DNA of 64,000 nucleotides, taken from the NCBI RefSeq assembly GCF_042726155.1, contig NZ_JBHXHV010000001.1:62001-126000 (forward strand). Reading direction: 5' to 3'. Below the pieces are notes generated by a model. It searched no databases, was not told the DNA's origin, and saw only the letters and a program-made list of their open reading frames with translations. Below, in pieces: positions 51,298 through 59,640 of this stretch. Origin of the DNA: Leucobacter sp042726155 (GTDB lineage Bacteria; Actinomycetota; Actinomycetes; Actinomycetales; Microbacteriaceae). The translations under genes were made by a program, and so were the position numbers. Every line of letters begins with the position of its first letter. The first letter of the stretch is position 1.

Positions 51298-52239
51298 ATG
51301 AAGTTGACCAGGACTATCGCGGCACTCGGCCTCGCCGCCGCCGCGACCCTCGCCCTGAGCTCCTGCTCCGCCTCCGGATCCGGCGACGCTGCCGACAGCT
51401 CCGGTTCGGGCGACGGGCTCACCATCGCAGTCGTCACCCCGTACCTCGGTAACGCGACCACCAAAGAGGTGATCGACCTCTTCCAGAAGGAGGGCAAGGA
51501 CCGCGGCTGGAACGTCAGCGTCGAAGACACCGCTGGTGACATGAACAAGCTCAACAGCGCGTTCCAGAACGCGGCAGCCCAGCAGCCCGACGCCATCGTG
51601 CTCGGCATGGGCGACCCGACGCAGATCTCGCTCGGCCTGAAGGCCGCCGCTGACGCCGACATTCCGGTCTTCGCGATCGACGCAGCGACCGATGACGCAA
51701 TCGCGGCGAACGTGACGAGCGACAACGCCGACCTCGGCGAACAGAGCGCGAACGCGCTCATCGACGCGATCGGCGGATCAGGATCCATCGTCATGCTCAC
51801 CCACGATCCGCACCCGGGCGTGCGCGCCCGCGCTGAGGGGGCGCGCACGACCTTCGAGAAGGCCGGCATCAAGATTCTCGAGGAGAAGCACGTCAACGTT
51901 CCCGGCCCCGTTGACGATGCGCGCAAGTCAGTGCAGGATCTGATCTCGGCCGAGGGCGACAAAATCGACGGCATCTGGGGCGGCTGGGACGAGCCAGCGC
52001 TCGGCGCGACGCAAGCGCTCGACGCGGCCAAGGTCACCGACATTCCGGTCGTCGGCGTCGACGGCCAGGACTTCGCGATCGCCGAGATCGACAAGGGCGG
52101 TCCGTTCGTCGCCACGATCAAGCAGGACTGGCCCGCGATCGCGACCAAGGTCGCCGATCTCATTCAAGACAACGCCGACGGCACCGCGCCCGATCAGAAT
52201 CAGTACGAGCTACCGGGCACGCTGTACACAAAGAAGTAA
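51298..52239 (+). CDS. Sugar-binding lipoprotein, RbsB-like
   Basis: A 313-residue LacI-type periplasmic-binding protein. The signal peptide ends LSSC with lipid Cys23 and a Ser/Gly linker follows. TIAVVTPYLGNATTKEVIDLFQKEG (about 42-66), AIVLGMGDPTQISLGL (about 98-113) and PVVGVDGQDFAIAEI (about 250) are typical. GAAAGG lies before the ATG. It is separated from the kinase by about 98 bp with no hairpin, so it may have its own promoter to give the high copy number such proteins need. Confidence 0.93.
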   Translation: MKLTRTIAALGLAAAATLALSSCSASGSGDAADSSGSGDGLTIAVVTPYLGNATTKEVIDLFQKEGKDRGWNVSVEDTAGDMNKLNSAFQNAAAQQPDAIVLGMGDPTQISLGLKAAADADIPVFAIDAATDDAIAANVTSDNADLGEQSANALIDAIGGSGSIVMLTHDPHPGVRARAEGARTTFEKAGIKILEEKHVNVPGPVDDARKSVQDLISAEGDKIDGIWGGWDEPALGATQALDAAKVTDIPVVGVDGQDFAIAEIDKGGPFVATIKQDWPAIATKVADLIQDNADGTAPDQNQYELPGTLYTKK

Positions 52240-52245
52240 CGACCC

Positions 52246-52382
52246 GCCGGGTGCGCGGTGCGGGACGGGCGGACGGCCCGCTCCTGCGCTGCGCTCCCGG
52301 CGCCGTGTGTGATCGGGCCGATTTCTGCGCTGCGCTCCCAGGCCGATTCAGTACAGTTCCCAAAACGCGGCGGGCACCCGGC
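52246..52382. repeat. Repeat-rich gap before MarP-like gene
   Basis: CTGCGCTGCGCTCCC occurs twice (ending 52298 and 52339). GCCGGGTGC at 52246-52254 is complementary to GCACCCGGC at 52374-52382, enclosing both copies. This could fold as one long structure and may include the operon terminator. No reading frame is convincing. Confidence 0.6.
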
Positions 52383-52412
52383 CCGCGCGCATTCGGGAAT
52401 TGAGGCCGGGTC

Positions 52413-53594
52413 TTGCAGATCGCCGACATCATCATTGTGGTCGTGCTCGCCGTGGCCACCATCCTCGGCATTCGAGCCGGACTCTTCTCGTCGCTCGGCA
52501 CTCTCGCGGGGCTCGTGGTCGGCGCGGCCGTCGCGCCGTGGCTGCTGCCGATCATCGCACGCCAAATCCCGGAGAACGGCTGGCGCAGCGCGGCGGTAAT
52601 CGCCTCAGCTGTCGTGCTGCTCGCGCTCGGCGCGTGGCTCGGGTCGCTCGTCGGATCCCTGTTTCGGCGCGGCGCAGACCGCCTCAAGCTGCGCGTGTTC
52701 GAGCGACTGCTCGGCGGCGTACTCGGACTCGTCGCCTCGGCGACCGCGGTCGCCCTGATCGGTGCTGCAGTCGCGTCATCGGGCGTACCCGCCGTGTCGT
52801 CGGCCGCCGCATCGTCGTCGGTGCTGCGCACGCTGCAGCAGTGGACCCCGAAGCCGCTCACCGAGGCGGCTGCGCGGCTGCACGCTGCGGTGCTCGGCGA
52901 CACCGTGATCCCGACGGTTGATGCACTGCTCGACTCCGATCTGAGCACCGAAACGTCGCCAACGGCCATCGACACCGATGACCCCGCGCTTGCGGCGGCC
53001 GCGGGTTCCGTCGCGCGGGTGTCTGGCGTCGCGTACGGCTGCGGAACCATGCCGACCGGCACCGGGTTCGTTGTCGCCGAGGATCGCGTCGTGACGAACG
53101 CCCACGTCGTTGCCGGCATCGAATCGCCGCTCGTGGAGCTGCCAGGCGAGCCCGCGCGCGACGGCACGGTTGTGTACTTTGACCCGGTCGATGACCTCGC
53201 GGTGATCGCGGTCGACGTCGACGCGGCGCCGCTGCCCATCGACGACTCACTCGTGCCGGGCAGCAGCGGCGCGGTGCAGGGCTTCCCGTACGGCGGGCCG
53301 TTCACAACCGTCTCCGCCGGCGTGCTCGCAACCCGCGACGCCCCGATCTCAGACATTTACGGCACCGCAACGTCGCCGCGCTCCATTCACGTGCTGTCCG
53401 CCAACGTGCGCCCGGGCAACTCGGGCGGACCACTGCTGACGCCCGCGGGCGGTGTGGCCGGCGTCGTGTTCGCGCGAGACACCGAGCACGCGAACGTCGG
53501 CTACGCGATGACGGTCGCTGAGCTGCTGCCGGTGCTCGCCACGCTCGACACGGCAACGTCGCCCGTAGCAACGGGCGACTGCCTCCCGGGCTAG
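52413..53594 (+). CDS. marP: MarP-like membrane serine protease (CvpA domain + trypsin-like)
   Basis: A 393-residue protein matching M. tuberculosis MarP in length and layout. The N-terminal CvpA-like region (about 1-130) has four helices and starts IADIIIVVVLAVATILGIRAG. The extracytoplasmic chymotrypsin-fold protease has His231 in TNAHVV, Asp in DPVDDLAVI (about 260) and Ser337 in RPGNSGGPL. Cys in YGCGTMPTG and ATGDCLPG may form the regulatory disulfide known in MarP. The start is TTG after GAGG. In mycobacteria it supports acid resistance by processing cell-wall hydrolases. Confidence 0.92.
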   Translation: MQIADIIIVVVLAVATILGIRAGLFSSLGTLAGLVVGAAVAPWLLPIIARQIPENGWRSAAVIASAVVLLALGAWLGSLVGSLFRRGADRLKLRVFERLLGGVLGLVASATAVALIGAAVASSGVPAVSSAAASSSVLRTLQQWTPKPLTEAAARLHAAVLGDTVIPTVDALLDSDLSTETSPTAIDTDDPALAAAAGSVARVSGVAYGCGTMPTGTGFVVAEDRVVTNAHVVAGIESPLVELPGEPARDGTVVYFDPVDDLAVIAVDVDAAPLPIDDSLVPGSSGAVQGFPYGGPFTTVSAGVLATRDAPISDIYGTATSPRSIHVLSANVRPGNSGGPLLTPAGGVAGVVFARDTEHANVGYAMTVAELLPVLATLDTATSPVATGDCLPG

Positions 53595-53611
53595 CGCGGC
53601 GCCCACGTTTT

Positions 53612-53698
53612 CCGCTGAGCACGAGGGTTGCCGCCGACCACGAGGGTTTATTACGCGAAAATGCGCTCGATCTCGGCGGCAACCCTCGTGTTCGGCGA
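53612..53698. repeat. Hairpin with 19-bp units (element E)
   Basis: Arms 53620-53637 and 53673-53690 are perfectly complementary (18 bp) and pairing extends to 53612/53698 with two G-U type mismatches. The left side consists of 19-bp units GCTGAGCACGAGGGTTGCC (53614) and GCCGACCACGAGGGTTTAT (53633). The loop contains AAAATGCGCTCGATC. This layout equals that of elements A-D, with a different stem sequence. Confidence 0.88.
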
Positions 53699-53755
53699 AG
53701 ATTGGAGGCGGCGCGCGCTGCCGCCAACGCCGCACCGCAATCACAGGGGGACCAC

Positions 53756-54769
53756 TTGACCGGAGCTCGGCTCGGACTCTTCACCCGTCTGCTCGAACCC
53801 GTCTCGGCGGCGGAGCGGTATCGGTTCGCGCTTGAGCAAATAAGCGCGGCAGAGACGCACGGCTTCGCGTCAGCGTGGGTCGCGCAGCACCACTTCGGTG
53901 AGCACGAGGGCGGCCTCCCCTCCCCTTTCGTGCTGCTCGCTGCGGCCGCCCGCGACACGAGCCGAATTGCGCTCGGCACAGCCGTGGTCACGCTCCCAAT
54001 CGATGATCCCGTGCGGGTCGCCGAAGACGCAGCGGTCCTCGACGCGATCAGCGACGGGCGCGTGCAGCTCGGCATCGCCTCGGGAGGCACCCCATCGTCG
54101 TTTGCGCCGTTCGGCCACGATTTCGAGCAGCGCCGCGCAATCTTCGAGGAGCACTTCACAGTGTTGCTCGAGGCCCTTGGCGGCGCGGGCATCCGCGGTA
54201 CGAGCGCGCGCATGTATCCCACGGGCGGCGACCTCGGGCAACGCATCTGGCAGGGCACCTTCTCGGCCGAGGGCGCGGCGCGGGCCGGGGCTCGCGGTGA
54301 TGGTCTGATGCTCTCGCGCACGCAGCCGCGCCCTGAGGCACAGCGCGATGCTCCGCTGCACGCTCTCCAATTGCCGATCGTCGAGGCGCATCGCGCCGCG
54401 CTACCCGAGGGTAGACCCGAGCGCGTACTCGCTTCGCGCACGATCCTCGTCGTCGATGCTGACCAGCGTGACCACGCGCTGCAGCTCGCCGATGCCGGGC
54501 TCCGTCGGCTCGCAGCTCAAATGCACGGTGCCGACGCAGATTCGCTGTCCATTGAGGATCTCGTGCGCATTACAGATACGCACGTCGGCACCCCCGACGA
54601 GGTGGTCGCGTCGCTGCGCGCAGACGAAACACTCGCCCACGCGACCGATATCACCGCCCAGGTGCACTCGATTGCCGCAACGCACGAGTTGACGCTGCGC
54701 TCAATCGAACTGCTCGCCACCGAGGTGGCCCCGCGACTCGGGTGGCAGGTCGAAACGCACGAGGAATAG
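53756..54769 (+). CDS. LLM-class flavin-dependent oxidoreductase
   Basis: A 337-residue luciferase-like monooxygenase. It starts TGARLGLFTRLLEPVSAAERYRFALEQISAAETHGFASAWVAQHHF, then LPSPFVLLAAAARDTSRIALGTAVVTLP (about 52-79) and AEDAAVLDAISDGRVQLGIASG near 90. These are the conserved strands of the FMN-dependent group, including the His-Phe near residue 46. The TTG start at 53756 follows GGGGGA; another TTG at 53702 is possible. Substrate unknown. It is distinct from the paralogue at 40.9 kb. Confidence 0.88.
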   Translation: MTGARLGLFTRLLEPVSAAERYRFALEQISAAETHGFASAWVAQHHFGEHEGGLPSPFVLLAAAARDTSRIALGTAVVTLPIDDPVRVAEDAAVLDAISDGRVQLGIASGGTPSSFAPFGHDFEQRRAIFEEHFTVLLEALGGAGIRGTSARMYPTGGDLGQRIWQGTFSAEGAARAGARGDGLMLSRTQPRPEAQRDAPLHALQLPIVEAHRAALPEGRPERVLASRTILVVDADQRDHALQLADAGLRRLAAQMHGADADSLSIEDLVRITDTHVGTPDEVVASLRADETLAHATDITAQVHSIAATHELTLRSIELLATEVAPRLGWQVETHEE

Positions 54770-54786
54770 TAGCGACCGAGCGCCGC

Positions 54787-54838
54787 AGCGGCTCAGCTAC
54801 TCAGCGGCTCAGCTACTTAGCTACTTAGCGGCTCAGCT
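54787..54838. repeat. AGCGGCTCAGCTACT direct repeats
   Basis: AGCGGCTCAGCTACT occurs at 54787-54801 and 54803-54817, and its first 12 bp again at 54827-54838, with TAGCTACT steps between. The last copy contains the stop codon of the TetR gene. Confidence 0.85.
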
Positions 54839-55450
54839 CTCCGGGCGCAGCAGCATCCGAACGAAGGGCAACGAGCGCTCCATGCGGGCGGGCAACGACG
54901 TCCAGCGATCCGCCATTCCCGACATCATCTGCCCGCCGACGTACAGCGCGGTAATGATCTCCGCAAGCAACTCGGGTGTTTCGGTCGAAGTAATGGAACC
55001 GTCGCGAACGCCCTGTTCAACGAGCATCTGCGTGCGTTCTTGCCATCGCACGTATGAGTCGTGGCCCCGATCCCGAAGTTCCTCGGGAAGCGAATCCACC
55101 AGCTGCAGCCCGGCCTGCACCAGCGGGTCAGTCGCCATGAGGGTCGCGAGCTTCACGAGCATGTGCAGGATCGTGTCGTAGCCCGTACGGCCAAGCGATA
55201 GCTCCGCCTCGAGGGTCGTGGCCATGCGCTCCTGCTGAACGTTAAGCACGGCCTCGGCGATGTCGTACTTGTTGCCGAAGTGGAAGTAAATCGATCCCTG
55301 GCTGGCATTCGCCTCGTCCGAGATGTCTTTCAGCTTCGCCTGGTCGTAAGTGAGCCTCGAGAAGACTCGGCCCGACGCCTCGAGCAACGCCATGCGTGTC
55401 TCGATGCCGCGCTGCTGCTTCGTGCCAGCGCCGTCGACGTGTGGTGCCAT
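54833..55450 (-). CDS. TetR family regulator, gamma-butyrolactone-receptor-like
   Basis: A 205-residue TetR protein. The helix-turn-helix region (about 12-58) contains RMALLEASGRVFSRLTYDQAKLKDISDEANASQGSIYFHFGNKYDIAEAVLNVQQER. The SQGSIYFHFGNK recognition helix and the following Q-rich step resemble the ScbR/ArpA-type branch. AAGGAG precedes the ATG at 55450; a longer frame runs into AT-rich promoter DNA. The C-terminal end is built from a repeat copy. Ligand and targets are unknown. Confidence 0.85.
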   Translation of the reverse strand: MAPHVDGAGTKQQRGIETRMALLEASGRVFSRLTYDQAKLKDISDEANASQGSIYFHFGNKYDIAEAVLNVQQERMATTLEAELSLGRTGYDTILHMLVKLATLMATDPLVQAGLQLVDSLPEELRDRGHDSYVRWQERTQMLVEQGVRDGSITSTETPELLAEIITALYVGGQMMSGMADRWTSLPARMERSLPFVRMLLRPES

Positions 55451-55555
55451 GGGTATCTCCTTGAAACGTATTGCCCCGACACTGCGCTGTCGGTCAATCC
55501 AACGATATCCCGCCCCCCTCGAGAATAGGCGGTATCGGCCCTGAGCGTCGAAAAA

Positions 55556-55568
55556 CTGTTCAAAACAG
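55556..55568. promoter_or_regulatory. Palindrome in AT-richer upstream region of TetR gene
   Basis: CTGTT-CAA-AACAG is a 5+3+5 perfect inverted repeat about 106 bp before the TetR start. The surrounding 55540-55670 stretch is clearly AT-richer than the rest of the window and has AACCGG/CCGGTT arms and several AATTT/AAATT steps, suggesting a dense promoter region. Confidence 0.4.
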
Positions 55569-55675
55569 GCAGAATTTAGGCGTAAATTGGACACAAATGA
55601 GCCAAACCGGACCCATTTAGGCCATTATTAGGCCGGTTCTCCAAACAATTTCACAATCGATTGCGTAACCCAGCT

Positions 55676-56137
55676 TCACACACCGCCCGGGCTGAGCGCA
55701 CCCTGCGACTGCAATGCGTGCACCACCGGCGCGAGCTCGGGCTGTTCGGCGGCACCTGCCAACGCTCGCTCAAGTGTTTCGTCGTGCAATGGATGCGCTC
55801 GCTCATATAACTCGCGACCAGCAGCGGTGAGCTCCGTGTAGATGCCGCGCCGATCGTCGGCACAGAGTACACGAGTGAGCAGGCCGCGATCTTCGAGCCG
55901 CGTCACCAGCCGCGTGGTCGCGCTGGGGCTGAGGGCGGTGGCCCGCGCGAGTTGCTGCATGCGCATATGCCAGCCGTCTTGCCGACTCAGTGCATCAAGC
56001 ACGGTGTACTCAACGACCGAGAGCTGCACCGATGCGGCGAGCGCGCGCTCGAGCTCCGCCTCGATGAGGGTATGCAAGGCCGCGAGGGTGCGCCATCCGC
56101 GAGCACGAATCTCAACGGCGTCGTCTGCAATGCCCAT
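55676..56137 (-). CDS. MarR family regulator
   Basis: A 153-residue winged-helix regulator. The central region has SVVEYTVLDALSRQDGWHMRMQQLARATALSPSATTRLVTRLEDRGLLTRVLCADDRRGIYTELTAAGRELYE, matching MarR helices and wing in order with the DDRR dimer motif. ATG 56137 follows GGGAG. It is divergent from an MFS drug exporter, so it most likely represses that gene until an exported compound binds. Confidence 0.92.
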   Translation of the reverse strand: MGIADDAVEIRARGWRTLAALHTLIEAELERALAASVQLSVVEYTVLDALSRQDGWHMRMQQLARATALSPSATTRLVTRLEDRGLLTRVLCADDRRGIYTELTAAGRELYERAHPLHDETLERALAGAAEQPELAPVVHALQSQGALSPGGV

Positions 56138-56172
56138 GGCCACTCCCGAAACTAGTTGCTTGCGCTGGTTAC

Positions 56173-56204
56173 TTGCGTGTGCAATTATTATCTGCATCGA
56201 CGCA
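56173..56204. promoter_or_regulatory. Candidate MarR operators in divergent promoter
   Basis: TTGCGTGTGCAA (56173-56184) and TGCATCGACGCA (56193-56204) are two short imperfect palindromes with TTGC/GCAA- and TGC/GCA-type ends, 20 bp apart, in the 113-bp gap between marR and the MFS gene. Spacing of two turns suits two dimers on one face. Confidence 0.5.
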
Positions 56205-56250
56205 ATAACCCGCGTCTGCAATTACTTTACCAGGAAATCAGGATCACCTC

Positions 56251-57471
56251 ATGCCTTTGGGACTCATCGCACTCGCCCTCGGAGCATTCGGCATCGGCCT
56301 CACCGAATTCGTCATCATGGGCCTGCTCCCCGAGGTCGCCACAGACCTCGGGGTCACCGAGGCCGCCGCTGGCTGGCTCATCTCGGGTTACGCACTCGCC
56401 GTGGTCGTCGGCGCACTCGGGTTGACCGCGGCCACCACCCGACTGCCGCGCAAACCCGTGTTGCTCGGCCTCATCGTGCTGTTCATCATCGGCAATGTCG
56501 TCACCGCCCTCGCGACCGGGTACGAACTCGCCATGCTCGGCCGCGTGATTGCGGCCCTCAGCCACGGCGCATTCTTCGGTATCGGCGCGGTCGTCGCGGC
56601 CAGCCTCGTCGCCCCGGGCAAGCAGGGCAGCGCGATCGCGATTATGTTTACTGGGCTGACCGCCGCGAACGTGTTCGGGGTGCCATTCGGCACGTTCTTG
56701 GGCCAGCAGTTCGGTTGGCGGGCAACATTCTGGGTCATCTCGGTCATCGGCGTCGTTGCCTTCGCCGGCATTGCCACGCTTGTCCGCGCACCGCGCGCAA
56801 CCGGTCCGGTCGTGAGCCTGCGCAGCGAGATGGGCGCTTTCCGCTCAGGTCAAGTGTGGCTGTCGCTCGCGGTCACCGCGCTCGGCTACGGAGGGCTGTT
56901 CGGCGCCTTCACGTACATCGCCTACGCACTCACCGACGTCACTGGATTTGCCAGCACCTCGGTGCCGTGGCTGCTCGTGCTCTTCGGCATCGGGCTGGTC
57001 ATCGGCAACTGGGCGGGCGGCCGCCTCGCCGACCGCTCGATCGACGGCACGCTCATCGGCTTCATCGCGGCGCTCACGATCGTGCTCGCCCTCTTCGGCA
57101 TCTTCGCCTCGTCTCAGCCCGTCACCATTGTGATTCTCATCGCTATGGGCGGCTTCGGGTTCGGCACCGTGCCGGGCCTCCAGAGCCGCATCATGCGGTA
57201 CGCGGGCGGCGCCCCGACGCTCGCCTCAGGCGCCAACATCGGCGCGTTCAACGTCGGCAACGCGCTCGGCGCGTGGGCCGGCGGGGTGGGCATCACCATG
57301 GGTCTCGGCTACACCTCCCCGATTTGGATCGGCGCGTCACTCACCGCTGTCGCTCTCGTCGTGATGGTATTCGCAGCGGGGGCGGCGCGGGCGAACCGAT
57401 CCGCGACTCCCTCGAGGCCCACCTGCGCCGTTGATGCAACTGCAGCCGCACCCCATAATCTCGCGGTCTGA
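56251..57471 (+). CDS. MFS transporter, chloramphenicol/arabinose-efflux (Cmx/AraJ)-like
   Basis: A 406-residue 12-helix carrier. The start LGAFGIGLTEFVIMGLLPEVATDLGV and the motif LTAATTRLPRKPVLLG, followed by GRVIAALSHGAFFGIGAVVAASLV near residue 97-120, are typical of the DHA1 subgroup with Cmx, AraJ and YdhP. Likely exports a drug-like or sugar-like molecule by proton antiport. Controlled by the divergent MarR gene. An aldo/keto reductase gene follows 42 bp downstream in the same direction. Confidence 0.9.
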   Translation: MPLGLIALALGAFGIGLTEFVIMGLLPEVATDLGVTEAAAGWLISGYALAVVVGALGLTAATTRLPRKPVLLGLIVLFIIGNVVTALATGYELAMLGRVIAALSHGAFFGIGAVVAASLVAPGKQGSAIAIMFTGLTAANVFGVPFGTFLGQQFGWRATFWVISVIGVVAFAGIATLVRAPRATGPVVSLRSEMGAFRSGQVWLSLAVTALGYGGLFGAFTYIAYALTDVTGFASTSVPWLLVLFGIGLVIGNWAGGRLADRSIDGTLIGFIAALTIVLALFGIFASSQPVTIVILIAMGGFGFGTVPGLQSRIMRYAGGAPTLASGANIGAFNVGNALGAWAGGVGITMGLGYTSPIWIGASLTAVALVVMVFAAGAARANRSATPSRPTCAVDATAAAPHNLAV

Positions 57472-57513
57472 CCGCGCAACCGACCACCAAGCCCCCGACC
57501 AGAGGAGTCTCAC

Positions 57514-58341
57514 ATGACCACCAACCCCCAGATCACACTGAATAGCGGCGTCACTATGCCGCAGCTCGGCTTCGGCGTCTTCCAGGTGCCAGACGACGAG
57601 ACGACGGCCGCGGTTACCGCCGCGCTCGAGACCGGGTATCGCAGCATCGACACCGCAGCCATCTACGGCAACGAGGTCGGTGTCGGCCGCGCTCTCGCCG
57701 AGTCGGGCATCGCGCGCGATGAGCTCTTCATCACGTCGAAGGTCTGGATCGCCGACCACGGCTACGACCAGGCCCTCGCCGCCTACGACGCCACGCTTGA
57801 GCGACTCGGACTCGAGTACCTCGACCTCTACCTCATTCACTGGCCCGCCCCCGAGCTCGGCACGTTCCCCGACACCTGGCGCGCGCTCGAGCGCCTCGCC
57901 GCCGACGGTCGCGTGCGGGCTATCGGCGTCTCGAACTTCGAGCCAGAACACCTCGATCGCATCATTAGCGAGCACGGCATCGTGCCCGCGGTAAACCAGG
58001 TCGAACTGCATCCGGCCATGCAAAACCGTGCCGTCGTGGCAGCAAACACAGCGCGCGGGATCGCGACAGAGGCCTGGAGCCCGCTCGCTCAGGGCGCCGT
58101 ACTCAGCGAGCAGGCGATCGTCGACATCGCTGCCCGCCACGGAAAGACTCCCGCACAGGTCGTGCTCCGCTGGCATCTCCAGCAGGATCGCATCGTCATT
58201 CCCAAGTCGACGACGCCCGCGCGCATCGCCGAGAACTTCGACATCTTCGGCTTCACGCTCGACGCCGCGGAGCTCGCGGCAATCGACGGCCTTGAGCGCG
58301 ACGGCCGCACGGGCCCGCACCCGGCCCAGTTCAACGGGTAG
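57514..58341 (+). CDS. Aldo/keto reductase (2,5-diketo-gluconate reductase-like)
   Basis: A 275-residue TIM-barrel reductase, normal length for the AKR5 group. The catalytic tetrad is visible as Asp46, Tyr51 (SIDTAAIYGNE), Lys76 (ITSKVW) and His109 (LIHWP). The NADPH phosphate site is IPKSTTPARIAEN near 229. It reduces aldehydes or ketones, possibly reactive carbonyls linked to the exporter upstream. GAGGAG lies about 8 bp before the ATG. It may be co-transcribed with the MFS gene. Confidence 0.93.
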   Translation: MTTNPQITLNSGVTMPQLGFGVFQVPDDETTAAVTAALETGYRSIDTAAIYGNEVGVGRALAESGIARDELFITSKVWIADHGYDQALAAYDATLERLGLEYLDLYLIHWPAPELGTFPDTWRALERLAADGRVRAIGVSNFEPEHLDRIISEHGIVPAVNQVELHPAMQNRAVVAANTARGIATEAWSPLAQGAVLSEQAIVDIAARHGKTPAQVVLRWHLQQDRIVIPKSTTPARIAENFDIFGFTLDAAELAAIDGLERDGRTGPHPAQFNG

Positions 58342-58377
58342 TTCGACGGGTAGTTCGACACGCACCCGTCTCACAGC

Positions 58378-58535
58378 GCCGAGCCCCTCTGTGGTCGCCG
58401 AGCCCCTCTGTGCTCACCGAGCCCCTCTGTGCTCACCGAGCCCCTCTGTGGTTGCCCAACCCCTCCGCGTTCGCCCAACCCCTCCGCGGCAAGCGCCATC
58501 GAGCGAGGGGTTCGGCAACTACGGAGGGGTTCGGG
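58378..58535. repeat. 19-bp tandem units with hairpin (element C)
   Basis: Six contiguous 19-bp units start at 58378, 58397, 58416, 58435, 58454 and 58473: GCCGAGCCCCTCTGTGGTC, two with CTGTGCTC, one with CTGTGGTT, then GCCCAACCCCTCCGCG types. The last unit faces the inverted GCGAGGGGTTCGGC (58502-58515) across a loop with AAGCGCCATCGA, and a second inverted copy lies at 58522-58535. It fills the gap between convergent genes. Confidence 0.9.
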
Positions 58536-58569
58536 AGTGCGAGGGGGGCGGCGTGCAGTTGCACTCGCG

Positions 58570-58953
58570 CTAGAGGGCGGCCACCCAAGCGCGGATCACT
58601 TGCGCCAGCGCTTCTTGCTGCTGAGCAATCGCGTCGCGTGACGTCCAGGTGATTACCGCGCGGTTGTGCCCCGCCCAACGAAACACATCGCCGACGGGTG
58701 CAATCTCAGTCTGGGGCAGCTCAGGGCGCAGCGCAGCGCCCGTGTGCAGAATCAGTTGCAGTTGTGCCGGCCGACGCATATTAAACGTTGCAAAGTCACA
58801 GCCCTGCCACGTGAAATTGGGCGCCTTCCACTTGATTGATTGCTCGGCCGCGGGCGCTGCACGCAGAATAGTTTCGCGAACAGCCTGAGCGCCAGACACG
58901 AACGCGTGATCCTGCGCTGCGAGCCAGACGTCGACTTCTTCAGCTGCGGTCAT
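58570..58953 (-). CDS. DUF1801 family protein
   Basis: A 127-residue single-domain protein of the DUF1801 (YdhG-like, CyaY-like fold) family: start EVDVWLAAQDHAF, then ILRAAPAAEQSIKWKAPNFTWQGCDFATFNMR (about 29-60), LQLILHTGA and the C-terminal Ala-rich helix. Function unknown; members are small cytosolic proteins often beside regulators. ATG 58953 is the best-placed start though no clear ribosome site precedes it. It is divergent from the MarR gene with a 67-bp gap. Confidence 0.82.
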   Translation of the reverse strand: MTAAEEVDVWLAAQDHAFVSGAQAVRETILRAAPAAEQSIKWKAPNFTWQGCDFATFNMRRPAQLQLILHTGAALRPELPQTEIAPVGDVFRWAGHNRAVITWTSRDAIAQQQEALAQVIRAWVAAL

Positions 58954-58983
58954 AACCACAATGATGCACGACAATGCGTTCAC

Positions 58984-59012
58984 GTTGACAGTTCGAGATC
59001 TAACAGTTAGAG
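58984..59012 (+). promoter_or_regulatory. MarR gene promoter with 13-bp palindrome
   Basis: TTGACA (58984-58989), 17-bp spacer and TTAGAG (59007-59012) precede the ATG at 59021 by only 8 bp, so the transcript may be leaderless. TCTAACAGTTAGA (58999-59011) is a perfect 6+1+6 palindrome overlapping the -10 element, a natural autorepression site. Confidence 0.7.
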
Positions 59013-59020
59013 TTCTGACA

Positions 59021-59461
59021 ATGAACGATCGACCGAACTTTGATACGCCGCTGCAACTCATGCGGTGGATCGGCTGGGCGCAACGCAAAGGCGCCGAAGA
59101 GTGGGTTCGCGAGCGCGATTTGTCGCAGGAGCAGAGCTTCGTGCTCGGCTACCTGCTCCGTCAACCGGGTGCAATTCAACGCGATATCGCCGAGGTCACC
59201 CGCACCAGCGCCGCGAGCGTGTCGAGCCTGTTGCAGGGGCTCGAACGGCGTGGCCTCGTTGAGCGGCGGGCCGACGCCGGCAACGCCCGAACCAAACGTG
59301 TCTACGCGACCCCAGAGGGTATCGCCCTCATTTCCGGATTCGAGGAAGCGATGTACGCCCTCGACGACTCCCTACTCGCATCACTTTCTGACGACGAGCG
59401 CGCAACCCTGCACGCGCTTCTGAGAAAAATCACGGCGGACCTCCCCGAACCGATCAGGTAG
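59021..59461 (+). CDS. MarR family regulator
   Basis: A 146-residue MarR protein with QEQSFVLGYLLRQPGAIQRDIAEVTRTSAASVSSLLQGLERRGLVERRADAGNARTKRVYATPEG in the DNA-binding region (about 35-100). A long C-terminal helix for dimerisation closes the fold. The start ATG has no Shine-Dalgarno and lies just beyond a promoter with a palindrome, suggesting a leaderless, self-repressed gene. The MATE exporter 179 bp downstream in the same direction is the probable target and partner. Confidence 0.9.
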   Translation: MNDRPNFDTPLQLMRWIGWAQRKGAEEWVRERDLSQEQSFVLGYLLRQPGAIQRDIAEVTRTSAASVSSLLQGLERRGLVERRADAGNARTKRVYATPEGIALISGFEEAMYALDDSLLASLSDDERATLHALLRKITADLPEPIR

Positions 59462-59640
59462 CCTCGGCCGCCTCCGCAGCTCGGCTCCTGAGTAGCTCCC
59501 CGCGTTGCCGCTTGACGCGGCGCCGCTGATCGAACGACCCATTTTCGCGAACCCCTTTTCCGCGTCTCTTCGGCGACCCCGCCGACCGGACTTTTTGTCG
59601 CGCCCAAAATTGGGCCGCGGCCCGCCAGAACGGAGCACTC

